DNA from: an uncultured bacterium
GTDB taxonomy: Bacteria; Bacillota_I; Bacilli_A; RF39; UBA660
Direction: 5' to 3'
Assembly (NCBI GenBank): GCA_946643435.1
Contig: CAMPCD010000006.1
Span: 1-48,446 of the forward strand
DNA length: 48,446 nt
The translations under genes were made by a program, and so were the position numbers. Under the pieces are notes generated by a model. It did no database searches. It worked only from the letters and a program-made list of their open reading frames with translations, and was not told the origin of the DNA. Below, one piece after another: positions 9,131-18,676 of this stretch (the first letter of the stretch is position 1; each line of letters starts with the position of its first letter).

Positions 9131-9160
9131 TATAAATAATCAATATTATTATTGAAATTT

Positions 9161-9187
9161 AAAACGATGAGTTTTCATCGTTTTTTT
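9161..9187 (+). terminator. Intrinsic terminator
   Basis: A perfect ten-base-pair stem (AAAACGATGA / TCATCGTTTT) with loop GTTT is followed by a run of T. It closes the 1.9-9.1 kb operon. Confidence 0.85.
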
Positions 9188-9197
9188 ATTGCATATA

Positions 9198-9206
9198 TGA
9201 TATAAT
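9198..9206 (+). promoter_or_regulatory. Extended -10 promoter for the ABC exporter unit
   Basis: TGATATAAT fits TGnTATAAT and lies 14 bases after the terminator stem and 19 bases before the ATG of the ABC ATPase. There is no clear -35. Confidence 0.6.
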
Positions 9207-9224
9207 TTTAAAGAGAGTGATGTT

Positions 9225-9962
9225 ATGAAAAAAGATGTTGCAATAAAAGTAACTAATATGACTAAATGGTTTAAGTATTATTCTGATAAGGCTAATACTA
9301 TGAAAGAAAGATTAGTCAGAGGTTGGAAGAAGAATAAAAATGAAGTACACACTGTACTTAAAAGCATTGATTTAGAAATAAAGAAAGGAGAAACTGTTGC
9401 ATTAATAGGTGTTAATGGATCAGGTAAATCTACTTTATTAAAATTAATGACTAAGATTATATTTCCAAATAAGGGTAGAGTTACTACTTATGGTAAGTTA
9501 ACTTCTTTACTTGAATTAGGTGCTGGTTTCCATCCAGATTTTACTGGTAGAGAAAATATTTACTTTAATGCAGCTATATTTGGTTTAACTAAGAAAGAAA
9601 TAGATGAAAGATTGGATAAGATTATTGAATTTAGTGAGTTAGGTGAATTTATTGATTCTCCTGTAAGAACTTATTCATCTGGTATGTATATGCGTTTAGC
9701 ATTTGCTGTAGCAATTAATGTAGATGCAGATATATTATTGATTGATGAAATATTAGCTGTTGGAGATCAACACTTCCAAGATAAGTGTTTTGCTAAACTA
9801 GAAGAATTAGCTAAGTCTGATATGACTATAGTAATAGTTTCACATTCATTAGATGCTGTTAAGAGATTATGCAATAGAGGTATATGGATTCATGAAGGTG
9901 AAGTTCGTATGGATGGAGAATGTGAAAAGGTTATAGATGAATATATTAAGGAGTGTGCTTAA
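9225..9962 (+). CDS. ABC transporter ATP-binding protein, TagH/Wzt type
   Basis: This 245-residue ATPase has Walker A GVNGSGKST (62-70), the polysaccharide-exporter segment LLELGAGFHPDFTGREN, the signature YSSGMYMRL (about 150), Walker B ILLIDE (170-175) and the H-loop His207. These mark the ABC-2 subfamily that exports teichoic acids and O-antigen chains. It stops after the ATPase domain, so it lacks the C-terminal glycan-binding domain of Wzt. The permease gene follows two bases after the stop codon. Together they would export a finished undecaprenyl-linked polymer. The start is supported by AAAGAGAGTGAT upstream. Confidence 0.9.
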   Translation: MKKDVAIKVTNMTKWFKYYSDKANTMKERLVRGWKKNKNEVHTVLKSIDLEIKKGETVALIGVNGSGKSTLLKLMTKIIFPNKGRVTTYGKLTSLLELGAGFHPDFTGRENIYFNAAIFGLTKKEIDERLDKIIEFSELGEFIDSPVRTYSSGMYMRLAFAVAINVDADILLIDEILAVGDQHFQDKCFAKLEELAKSDMTIVIVSHSLDAVKRLCNRGIWIHEGEVRMDGECEKVIDEYIKECA

Positions 9963-9963
9963 T

Positions 9964-10743
9964 ATGAAGGTCTTTAAAGAATTATATCAATATAGAGAGT
10001 TTTTATTTACTAATGTTAAGAAAGATATTAGAGGTAAATATAAAGCATCTTTCCTAGGTGTATTATGGTCATTTATTAATCCATTATTACAAGTTACTGT
10101 ATATGCTATTGTATTCCCATATTTAATGAGAGGACAAACTATTCCTAATTACTTATTATTTATTATATGTGGTATTATTCCATGGACTTGGTTTACTATG
10201 TCTATGATGAATGGTACTACTTGTATAACTAATAATGGAAATTTAATTAAGAAGGTATATTTCCCTAGAGAAATATTACCTATATCATCAGTAACATCTG
10301 GATGTGTTAATTTCTTAATAAGTTGTTTAATTATATTATTATTTGCTATATTTACTGGATCTGGTATTACATGGCATATAATATTCTTGCCATTAATAAT
10401 GATAGTTCAATATATATTCAGTTTAGCTTTGGTGTTCTTAACTAGTGCTATAAATGTATATATTAAAGATGTAGAGTATATGATTAATTTTATTATTAAT
10501 TTATTATTCTATGCTACACCAATTTTATATCCTGCTAGTATGTTTGATGGTACTAAGTTCGCATTTATATTCAAACTTAATCCATTTGCATATTTAGTTG
10601 AAGCATATAGAAATATATTCTATGCTCATGAAATACCTGGTATGAAACAATTATTAGGATTATTAGGTGTAGGATTACTAATATTAATAGTATGCTATAT
10701 GTTATTTAAGAAATTAGAAAAAAGATTTGCTGAGGAAATATAG
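9964..10743 (+). CDS. ABC-2 polysaccharide exporter permease, TagG/Wzm type
   Basis: This 259-residue permease has six predicted helices and the family hallmark KKDIRGKYKASFLGVLW at its start (about 19-35), preceded by an amphipathic helix. LFIICGIIPWTWF and LNPFAYLVEAYRN are also typical of ABC-2 polysaccharide exporters. It pairs with the ATPase upstream. I take the ATG that follows AAGGAG by ten bases and comes just after the ATPase stop. An in-frame ATG 27 bases earlier would overlap the ATPase and lacks a ribosome site. The polymer exported is presumably the one built by this locus. Confidence 0.9.
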   Translation: MKVFKELYQYREFLFTNVKKDIRGKYKASFLGVLWSFINPLLQVTVYAIVFPYLMRGQTIPNYLLFIICGIIPWTWFTMSMMNGTTCITNNGNLIKKVYFPREILPISSVTSGCVNFLISCLIILLFAIFTGSGITWHIIFLPLIMIVQYIFSLALVFLTSAINVYIKDVEYMINFIINLLFYATPILYPASMFDGTKFAFIFKLNPFAYLVEAYRNIFYAHEIPGMKQLLGLLGVGLLILIVCYMLFKKLEKRFAEEI

Positions 10744-10748
10744 GAGAT

Positions 10749-11357
10749 ATGAGTTTGTTTGAGTCAAGAAAAGTTAAAGAATTGTTGGAAGTTAAAAAGA
10801 ACTGGAAAGATCATTATTCTACATATTCGCCTAATGTACATGTAGATGATTATACCTATGGAACATTTAGTGTTATGGAATGGGATAACTTAACTAAGTT
10901 AAATATTGGTAAGTTTTGTTCAATTGCTGAAGGAGTTACATTTGTATTAGGCGGAGAACATAGAAGCGATTTTGTATCTACTTATCCATTTAATGCGTTG
11001 TTAAATAGTTTTAATTATATTAAAGGACATCCTCATACAAAGGGTGATATCAATATAGGTAACGATGTGTGGATTGGTCGTGGAGCTACCATATTATCTG
11101 GTGTGACAGTTGGTGATGGAGCAATTATTGGTGCAAATTCTGTAGTAACAAAAAACATTGAGCCATACTCAATATATGCAGGAAATCCCGCTAAATTTAT
11201 CCGATATAGATTTGAGAAAGAAATTATTGATAAGTTGGAAAATATTAAGTGGTGGAATTGTGATGAAAAGATTATTGCTAAGATTGTTCCACTATTACAA
11301 TCTGATGATATTAACAATAATATTGATAAGATTATAAAAATTGCAAGAAAGAAATAA
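10749..11357 (+). CDS. CatB-like O-acetyltransferase (left-handed beta-helix)
   Basis: This 202-residue protein has hexapeptide-repeat turns (NIGKFCSIAEGVTFVLGG, then INIGNDVWIGRGATILSGV and VGDGAIIGANSVV). They end with IYAGNPAKFIRYRF, the standard tail of CatB/VatD-type xenobiotic or polysaccharide acetyltransferases. The motif GEHRSDFVSTYPF contains the probable catalytic His (about residue 75). It would acetylate a sugar hydroxyl using acetyl-CoA. It is six bases downstream of the permease with AGGAG almost touching the ATG. In this setting it probably decorates the surface polymer or its precursor, although the family also contains antibiotic acetyltransferases. Confidence 0.87.
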   Translation: MSLFESRKVKELLEVKKNWKDHYSTYSPNVHVDDYTYGTFSVMEWDNLTKLNIGKFCSIAEGVTFVLGGEHRSDFVSTYPFNALLNSFNYIKGHPHTKGDINIGNDVWIGRGATILSGVTVGDGAIIGANSVVTKNIEPYSIYAGNPAKFIRYRFEKEIIDKLENIKWWNCDEKIIAKIVPLLQSDDINNNIDKIIKIARKK

Positions 11358-11368
11358 GGTGAATTATC

Positions 11369-12340
11369 ATGAATAAAGATTATTTTGTGCTTGGAAATGC
11401 ATATAAGAATGCTCTTGGTAAAAAGACAATCAATAATGAATACAAGATGGAAATAGTAGATTTAAATAATCTTAATGATTCACATTCTATTATTATTAAT
11501 CATATTATCAAAGATAAAAAACATAAGGATATCCTTGATGTTGGAGCTAATACCGGAGTATTAGGTAATACGTTGGTTGATTATGACTCAACAATTGATG
11601 GAATTGAATATAGTAAATCCTTTTATAAGGAATTAGAAAAAAACAAGTCTTATAGAAAGACTTATAATTTAGATGTTACTGATTTCAATGATGATTTCTA
11701 TAAGAATAAAGATAGATATGATTATATTATTTTTGCTGACGTATTAGAACATTTAGTTAACCCTGATGAAGTAATTTATAATATATCTAAAAAGTTAAAG
11801 AAGGGTGGAAAAATAATTATATCTATTCCTAACATGGCACATTTAGATATTATTATTCAGTTAATAAATGGAAACTTCAATTATAATGATGAAGGAATAC
11901 TAGATAGTACTCATTTAAGATTTTTTACTCATAATTCATTTACTGAAATGATTAGTAATATAGAGGAAAAGAATGGTATATATTATAATTTAAAGAAAAT
12001 TGGTGAAACTAGGGTTTTACCACCATACGCTAATGCCATTGATACTTCATTATTTAACATGAATGATAATTTGTATGATTATTCTATAGTTCAAAATTTA
12101 TATGAATTATCTATATCTGATAAAAAACAAAAGAGAAGTATTAAGAAGATAGATTCTTATAAGGTTATGAATGATTATTATAATAATATATTAGAACAAA
12201 AGTTAAATGTTGAAAAAGAAAACATAAGGCTAAAAGCTGAAAATAATGAGTTAAAGTTGCAACAAGAAAAATTTGATAAAATTAAAAAGACATTAAGATA
12301 TAAAATTTTCTTTAGATTGATAGAAAAAATTAGAAAGTAG
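11369..12340 (+). CDS. Class I SAM-dependent methyltransferase with C-terminal coiled coil
   Basis: This 323-residue protein has a Rossmann-type SAM-binding motif ILDVGANTGVLGNTL (about 53-67) and a post-motif acidic strand (DGIEYS). YIIFADVLEHLVNPDEV and LKKGGKIIISIPN follow, typical of Methyltransf_23/11 enzymes in glycan loci. From about residue 265 a Lys/Glu/Leu-rich helix (LEQKLNVEKENIRLKAEN) predicts a coiled coil, ending in a basic tail. Such enzymes methylate sugars or cap chain ends, and a coiled coil can act as a length-measuring stalk in O-antigen systems. A capping role here is a guess from that precedent. It is spaced 11 bases from the acetyltransferase. Confidence 0.82.
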   Translation: MNKDYFVLGNAYKNALGKKTINNEYKMEIVDLNNLNDSHSIIINHIIKDKKHKDILDVGANTGVLGNTLVDYDSTIDGIEYSKSFYKELEKNKSYRKTYNLDVTDFNDDFYKNKDRYDYIIFADVLEHLVNPDEVIYNISKKLKKGGKIIISIPNMAHLDIIIQLINGNFNYNDEGILDSTHLRFFTHNSFTEMISNIEEKNGIYYNLKKIGETRVLPPYANAIDTSLFNMNDNLYDYSIVQNLYELSISDKKQKRSIKKIDSYKVMNDYYNNILEQKLNVEKENIRLKAENNELKLQQEKFDKIKKTLRYKIFFRLIEKIRK

Positions 12341-12349
12341 TGATTATAC

Positions 12350-14488
12350 ATGTTTAAAGTAGAAAACATCGGATTAATACATCAAAGCATTACTGGTGTT
12401 AAAAATCCAGTATTACAATTAGTTGGTACTAAAAAGAATAAGGCAATTGAAATTGAAATATATTGTGATAACACTAAAGTTGATTACAATTGTTTAAATG
12501 TAGAAAAAGAAGAAGATTTTAATATATCTGCTATTATTCCACGTGGAACTAAATATGTTACTGCGTATGTTATTAATAAAGGAAAAAAAGAAATGTTCTT
12601 TAAACAAAGAATGAGTATTGTTAAAAGAATTCTTCATAAAATTAAATGGACTTTAAAATCTTTTTTATCTCTACTTAAGGCTATATTTGTTACTTTAGGT
12701 AAAGGTATCAGATTTTTTTGGAAGGAATATCATTTTCTTGTTCCACCAAGAATGTGGGGAAAATACTGGAGAGATTTTGTTTCAAGAGTTAAAGTTAGAG
12801 GAACTAAATTATATTTAGAACCAAACAATATTAATGAATATAATCAATGGTTAGAAAAGTATGAACAACCAATAGAATATAAGGAGTTAAAATATAAACC
12901 ATTAATTAGTATTGTTATTCCTGTTTATAATATTGGTAGAGAATATTTAGCTAAGTGTATTGATTCTATACTTAATCAAAAATATGATAATTTTGAAATA
13001 TGCTTGGTAGATGATGCTTCAACAAATGAAGAAACAATTGAAACATTAAGAGAATATGAGGAAAAGGATAAAAGAGTCAGAGTTAAATATAGAAAACAAA
13101 ATGGTCATATTTCTAATGCATCTAATGATGGAATTAAAATGGCAAAAGGTGAATTTATATCATTAGTAGACGATGATGATGAATTAACTGAAGATGCTTT
13201 ATATTCTGTAGTTTATGAGCTTAATAAAAATAAGAAGTTAGATTTCATTTATTCAGATGAAGATAAATTAGATACTACAGGTAGAAGATGTTATCCTAAC
13301 TTTAAACCTGATTGGTCTCCTGATACATTATTATCTTTAAATTATATTTGTCATTTAACAACTATAAGAAAGACTTTAGTTGATAAAGTTGGAGGCTTTA
13401 GAGTTGGATTTGAGGGTGCTCAAGATTTTGATTTATTCTTAAGAGTGACTGAATTAACTGATAAAATCCATCATATACCTAGAATCTTATATCATTGGAG
13501 AATGGTTGAAGGTTCAACTTCAATGGTTATTGATAATAAATCATATGCTGTTGAAAGAGGTAAAAAAGCTATAGAAGATGCTTTAAAGAGAAGAAAAATT
13601 AATGGACATGTAGAAGTTGATGAAAGATCTACATATTATAGAGTTATTTATGATATTAAAAAGGAACCATTAGTTTCTATTATAATTCCTACAAAGGATT
13701 ATGCTGATGTTACAGAAACTTGTTTAAAATCTTTATATGAAAAGACATCATACAAGAATTTTGAAGTTATCTTAATGAATAATAATAGTGAAAAAGAAGA
13801 GACATTTAAATTATTTGATGAATATAAAAAGAAGTATAAGAACTTTAAAGTTATAGATGCTAACTACGAATTTAATTATTCGAAAATAAATAATCAAGCT
13901 GTTAGAGAATCTAAAGGCGAATATATTTGTTTATTAAATAATGATACAGAAATAGTTGAACCTAACTGGTTAACATATATGGTTGGCTATGCTATGCAAG
14001 ATCATGTTGGTACTGTTGGAGCAAAATTATTCTATCCTGATGGAACTGTTCAACATGCTGGTACTATCATGGGCTTAGGTGGTGTTGCATCACATGCTTA
14101 CATAGGTAGAACTAAAGACGACTTAGGAGATTATGGAAGATTATGCGTACCATACAATTATGCTGCAAATACTGCTGCATGCTTAGTAGTTAGTAAAGAT
14201 AAGTTTAATAGTGTAAAAGGATTAGAAGAAGATTTAAAGGTTGCTTATAATGATGTTGATTTTAATATGAAATTACTTGAAAAGGGTTACAAAAATGTAT
14301 TTGTTCCAATGGCTCAATTAACTCACTTTGAATCTAAATCAAGAGGATATGATACTACATCTGAAAAGTATAAGAGATTTAAAGAAGAGGAAAACTATAT
14401 GTATGAAAAATGGGATAAATATATAAAGAAAGATCCTTATTATAATTCAAATTATACATTATCTATGTGGTTTAAACTAAAAAAATGA
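12350..14488 (+). CDS. Tandem GT2 glycosyltransferase
   Basis: This 712-residue protein has two GT2 domains. The first (about residues 183-400) starts LISIVIPVYNIGREYL and has VDDASTNEE and the DxD-like LVDDDDE. The second (about 440-700) starts LVSIIIPTKDYADV and has NNNSEKEE and LLNNDTEI. About 180 N-terminal residues come first, a beta-rich start then a basic hydrophobic stretch around 80-110 that may bind the membrane. Tandem GT2 enzymes of this size are common in O-antigen and rhamnan loci, where each domain adds a different sugar. Nine bases separate it from the next gene. The sugars transferred are unknown. Confidence 0.87.
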   Translation: MFKVENIGLIHQSITGVKNPVLQLVGTKKNKAIEIEIYCDNTKVDYNCLNVEKEEDFNISAIIPRGTKYVTAYVINKGKKEMFFKQRMSIVKRILHKIKWTLKSFLSLLKAIFVTLGKGIRFFWKEYHFLVPPRMWGKYWRDFVSRVKVRGTKLYLEPNNINEYNQWLEKYEQPIEYKELKYKPLISIVIPVYNIGREYLAKCIDSILNQKYDNFEICLVDDASTNEETIETLREYEEKDKRVRVKYRKQNGHISNASNDGIKMAKGEFISLVDDDDELTEDALYSVVYELNKNKKLDFIYSDEDKLDTTGRRCYPNFKPDWSPDTLLSLNYICHLTTIRKTLVDKVGGFRVGFEGAQDFDLFLRVTELTDKIHHIPRILYHWRMVEGSTSMVIDNKSYAVERGKKAIEDALKRRKINGHVEVDERSTYYRVIYDIKKEPLVSIIIPTKDYADVTETCLKSLYEKTSYKNFEVILMNNNSEKEETFKLFDEYKKKYKNFKVIDANYEFNYSKINNQAVRESKGEYICLLNNDTEIVEPNWLTYMVGYAMQDHVGTVGAKLFYPDGTVQHAGTIMGLGGVASHAYIGRTKDDLGDYGRLCVPYNYAANTAACLVVSKDKFNSVKGLEEDLKVAYNDVDFNMKLLEKGYKNVFVPMAQLTHFESKSRGYDTTSEKYKRFKEEENYMYEKWDKYIKKDPYYNSNYTLSMWFKLKK

Positions 14489-14497
14489 GGTGATTAA

Positions 14498-16576
14498 ATG
14501 AGATTATTTCTAAAAAATAAATATCTAATATTGAGTATATTTTTTGCAATATTATCAGTATTAATAATTGCTTTTAAAGTATATTATCCTATAGAAAAGA
14601 GTAACTTTGATTTATCAGTAGATAATATCATAAATGTTAATAGTAATAGTACTATAGAGGGTTTTTTCAAATCTAGTGTTCGAGAATTAGAGAGAACGGA
14701 TTTATTTTTTGTGAATTATAACAAGAGATTATCTCAAGGAACAATTAATATAACCTTATATGATGGTGAAGATGCCATCTATTCAAACAATTATGAATTA
14801 AAAGAATTAAATGATCTAAGTTATGTAAAAATGGATTTTTATGTTCAAAAAGAATCTTATAATAAAAATTATAGATTCGTTATTACTACAAGAGATTTAA
14901 AAAAAGGTGAGTCATTTGGTTTTATTGGTAAACATATCGATGATAGTGATGATGAAAATAATTATATGAGTAACGAGTTTTATGTCAGATATAAAGGCGA
15001 AGATAAAACCTATATGTATTGCGTTTTGTTATTTATTATAAGTTGCATAATGGTTGCATTACATTTTATCTCTAGTAATAAAAAATACAATAATTATAAA
15101 TATAGATTAGTTTTATTATTTTTAGCTTCTCATATAGCGGTATTTAATTCATTTTTTCTACTAAATTGTATTTATAGAAATATTAGTATATCAAAAATGA
15201 TATTAATTGCATCTGCGATTATAGATTATTTAATATTCGTTTATTTAATTAAATGTATAATTTATTATATTAATACAAAAAAGATTGAATATGTATTTTT
15301 ATCGTTAGCTATTCCTATTGGGTTATTCTTCTGGCTTGTAGAAGTTCCAGGTAGCGCACCTGATGAGTGGTTTCATTTTGTATCTATTCATAAATTGTCT
15401 CTGATGAATTTTACAAATATTGCAACATTTCCAAAAGGTGGATTATTAGAATACGATTCTTATCATGCTGCCTATAACAGTATTATTAACGATTATAATA
15501 ATTATGAGTATATGACCATGAGTTTTATCAACTATCCTGGTTTATTATATATATTTAATATATTTGGATACTTACTTGGAAGATTATTACATATACCTTT
15601 ATTATTAAAAATGTATTTAGCTTCTTATTTTAACTATATTCTATATATTGTGGTTGGATACTTTATTATTAAAAAAACTCCAATATTTAAACTGTTGTTT
15701 TTATTAATTATGCTAACTCCAATATTTTTGCAACAATCTACATCAATATCAATTGATTGTGTTGGAAATCTTTCGTCTTTATTATTTATAGCTATTGTTC
15801 TTGATCAAAAATATGGTGATATTGAGTTGAGTATAAAAAGATTCATAGTTATTTGTATATTATGCTTATTGATTTTTATATATAAGTTTGCATATTTTCC
15901 TTTGATATTTATATTATTTATTATTAGAAAAGATATATTTGCTTTTATTAAGGATCACAAAAAAATTGCTATTGTTTCTATTTTTATACTTTTTATACTT
16001 CAATCATGTGAGCTATACTATCATAAAGTATACATGCCAATCAATTTTGATAATAGTAGAATAACATATTCTCAACTTTCGCCAGGGGTTATGGATAATA
16101 AAATGAAATATACTTTATCGTCTCCATATAAGCCACTTGCTGTTGTTTATAATACATTTAAAATAGATTTTAATGATTATATTACAGATTTTGCCGGAGC
16201 TTCTTTAAAATATGACGAGGTTATTTTACCATCTAGAGAACCTATTATTTTTTATATCGGGATGATTATAGCAATTATTTTTTCCGCGTATAGCAATAAG
16301 TTGTCTAAGTCTGATAAAATAGTGATTTCATTTATTTGGTTATTAAATATGGCTGTTATTTTTGGTGGTATATATCTTGATGGATGGATAAGAAATCTTT
16401 TTGTTCAAGGAGTTCAAGGAAGATACTTTATACCAATTTGTATTTTACCATTTTTATTAGTTGATATATCAAAGTTAAAAAATAAAGTGTCCATATATTC
16501 ACAATTGCTTACAATTATATCAATAATAATCATTATTAATTTTATTGCATTAAAGTATTTGTTTATGTCATATTAA
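14498..16576 (+). CDS. DUF2142-like multi-pass membrane protein (GT-C-like)
   Basis: This 692-residue membrane protein has a first helix at about 8-25, an extracytoplasmic region of about 140 residues, then about ten further helices. GSAPDEWFHF, at about residues 286-295 after a hydrophobic stretch, matches the conserved acidic P-D-E-x-x-H element of DUF2142 proteins and the catalytic loop position of GT-C glycosyltransferases. Those enzymes use lipid-linked sugars outside the cell. GAGGTG precedes the ATG. Codon choice in this gene and the next is somewhat less strictly A/T-ending than in the housekeeping genes, a hint of transfer with the locus. The activity is inferred only from topology and motif. 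Confidence 0.65.
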   Translation: MRLFLKNKYLILSIFFAILSVLIIAFKVYYPIEKSNFDLSVDNIINVNSNSTIEGFFKSSVRELERTDLFFVNYNKRLSQGTINITLYDGEDAIYSNNYELKELNDLSYVKMDFYVQKESYNKNYRFVITTRDLKKGESFGFIGKHIDDSDDENNYMSNEFYVRYKGEDKTYMYCVLLFIISCIMVALHFISSNKKYNNYKYRLVLLFLASHIAVFNSFFLLNCIYRNISISKMILIASAIIDYLIFVYLIKCIIYYINTKKIEYVFLSLAIPIGLFFWLVEVPGSAPDEWFHFVSIHKLSLMNFTNIATFPKGGLLEYDSYHAAYNSIINDYNNYEYMTMSFINYPGLLYIFNIFGYLLGRLLHIPLLLKMYLASYFNYILYIVVGYFIIKKTPIFKLLFLLIMLTPIFLQQSTSISIDCVGNLSSLLFIAIVLDQKYGDIELSIKRFIVICILCLLIFIYKFAYFPLIFILFIIRKDIFAFIKDHKKIAIVSIFILFILQSCELYYHKVYMPINFDNSRITYSQLSPGVMDNKMKYTLSSPYKPLAVVYNTFKIDFNDYITDFAGASLKYDEVILPSREPIIFYIGMIIAIIFSAYSNKLSKSDKIVISFIWLLNMAVIFGGIYLDGWIRNLFVQGVQGRYFIPICILPFLLVDISKLKNKVSIYSQLLTIISIIIIINFIALKYLFMSY

Positions 16577-16588
16577 GAGGTGTTTGTT

Positions 16589-18673
16589 ATGTTTAATTTT
16601 ATTAAAAAAAATATTTGTTTTATTCTATTATTACTTGGAGTGTTATTGATATTTTTTGTTAATCTTTTTGAATATGGTTTTAATTTTATTAATTGTGTTT
16701 TGTGTGTATTCTTATTTTTAATTGTTATTACTAATCGTTTTTATGGCGAGTTATTTGATAAAGTTTTAAATTATATTATTAAGTATAGATATATTATTTC
16801 GATTGTTGTATTTGTATTATGTGTATTATTTAAGATTCATGGTTCATCTATAGGGGAGTTTGATAAATATATACCTGATAATGGTAATCAGTCTATAGTT
16901 TACGGTGAATCTAAAAGTATAAGATCTGATGAGTGGTTAGTTATGACCCCGTATTATATGAGTCAGAATTATAATAATTATAATATATATTCAGATAGAG
17001 TTGGTATTACTTCGCAAAATATGATAATCGGATATAATTCGCCGGTTTTAGATATTACAGTTTTATCTAAGCCAATTTGCTGGGGGTATATTCTATTAGG
17101 AAATGAATATGGTTTATCATGGTATTGGTGCGGTAAAACTATTTTATTTATTCTATTCTCATTTGAATTATTTATGATTATTACTAAAGGTAAAAAGAAG
17201 CTAAGTATATTGGGAATGATTTTATTATCGTTCGGTCCATCCACTTTGTGGTGGTTTGCTCCACATATGCCTGATGTTATATTAAATTTCATGGCGATTT
17301 TAGTAATGGCTTATCATGTAGTATCAAATAGGAATCATTTAGTAAAAAACATATTGACTATAATTATTCCATTTGCTATATTGGAATACGTTATTGCTCT
17401 TTTCCCGTCATTTCAAGTTGGATTAGGCTGGCTTCTATTAATGTTATTGATTATTTTATTAGTTAGGGATAAAAATAAGATTATAGATGATAAAAAGAAT
17501 ATTATTCGTTTAATATTTATAGCTATTGTTAGTTTATTATTAGTTGGATATTTTGTCTTAAATAATATCGATGCGTTGCAAGCTACGATGAATACAGTAT
17601 ATCCTGGGGCTAGGATTGAGATTGGTGGTTCATATCAATTTAGAGATTTGTTCACTGACTTGGCTACACCATTTTTGTCATATAGAAATGGTTCACCTTA
17701 TACAAATTCGTGTGAAGATAGTACTTATATTCATTTTGGATTCTTTATTATGTTATTATTTCCTAAAGTTTACTTAAAATTAAAACAAAAGAAAAATAGA
17801 AATAGATTCATAGGTCTAGCTATACTAATAATGCTAGTCGTGTATTCATTATTTATGTTATTTGGATTCCCTTTATGGATGTCAAAACTATTATTTTTTA
17901 ATTATATAAATAGAATGAAAATGATAGTTGGTATAATCTCGGTTATTTTTACAATATGGGGATTAAGTAGTTTAGATGATATAGATTATAATATTAACAA
18001 AGATTATTACTATTTATCAGTTGGAACATACTCAATATTATTGTTATCTTTTATTAATACTTCACTTAAAGATTTTCTTCCATTTTGGGTTTATTTACTA
18101 GAAATCGTTTTTTATAGTGTGATTCTTCTTTTATTAAGAAATAAAAACAAAGATTTTTGCTATATAGCTTTATTCTTGTTAATTGTGTTTTCTGGTTTTA
18201 ATATTAATCCAATTGCAGTTGGTACAAAGTCTATTTCGAATCATAATAGCATAAATAAAGTATCTGAAATAGTATCAAATGATGATAGCTATTGGATGTC
18301 GTATAATTCACTTATTTATCAAGGACTATTAATTGCAAATGGAGCTAAGACTTTAAATGCTGTTAATTTTTATCCTGATTTTGACAAGTGGAAAATAATT
18401 GATAATAATAACAATTATAATGATAACTGGAATAGATATGCTCATATTATCTTAAATATTGTTTCTGGTGATAATTATATCACTAATGAAACGAGCCCGG
18501 ATTCCATAAATGTATATTTAAATAGTGAAACATTATATAGTTTAAACGTTAGGTATATATATGCTGTAAATAGTGATGATTTAACAACTTTTAATAATAA
18601 AAATTATAAATATGATATAATATACAAAGATGAGTATAATACTATATATAAATTAATAAAAGGAAGTGATTAA
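16589..18673 (+). CDS. Large multi-pass membrane protein, GT-C-like
   Basis: This 694-residue protein has about 12 hydrophobic helices. After the first three comes a loop with SKSIRSDEWLVMTPYYMSQ (about 106-125), an element seen in uncharacterised GT-C-like or YfhO-like membrane proteins of Gram-positive glycan loci. The acidic D-E pair would be the catalytic site. GPSTLWWFAPHMPD follows. The last 130 residues look like an extracytoplasmic soluble domain (SYWMSYNSL, YRVNVRYIYAVNS-like strands). I use the ATG preceded by AAGAGGTG. A GTG nine bases upstream overlaps that ribosome site. It lies directly after the DUF2142-like gene, and the two may share a task in polymer modification. The exact family is uncertain. 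Confidence 0.6.
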   Translation: MFNFIKKNICFILLLLGVLLIFFVNLFEYGFNFINCVLCVFLFLIVITNRFYGELFDKVLNYIIKYRYIISIVVFVLCVLFKIHGSSIGEFDKYIPDNGNQSIVYGESKSIRSDEWLVMTPYYMSQNYNNYNIYSDRVGITSQNMIIGYNSPVLDITVLSKPICWGYILLGNEYGLSWYWCGKTILFILFSFELFMIITKGKKKLSILGMILLSFGPSTLWWFAPHMPDVILNFMAILVMAYHVVSNRNHLVKNILTIIIPFAILEYVIALFPSFQVGLGWLLLMLLIILLVRDKNKIIDDKKNIIRLIFIAIVSLLLVGYFVLNNIDALQATMNTVYPGARIEIGGSYQFRDLFTDLATPFLSYRNGSPYTNSCEDSTYIHFGFFIMLLFPKVYLKLKQKKNRNRFIGLAILIMLVVYSLFMLFGFPLWMSKLLFFNYINRMKMIVGIISVIFTIWGLSSLDDIDYNINKDYYYLSVGTYSILLLSFINTSLKDFLPFWVYLLEIVFYSVILLLLRNKNKDFCYIALFLLIVFSGFNINPIAVGTKSISNHNSINKVSEIVSNDDSYWMSYNSLIYQGLLIANGAKTLNAVNFYPDFDKWKIIDNNNNYNDNWNRYAHIILNIVSGDNYITNETSPDSINVYLNSETLYSLNVRYIYAVNSDDLTTFNNKNYKYDIIYKDEYNTIYKLIKGSD

Positions 18674-18676
18674 GCG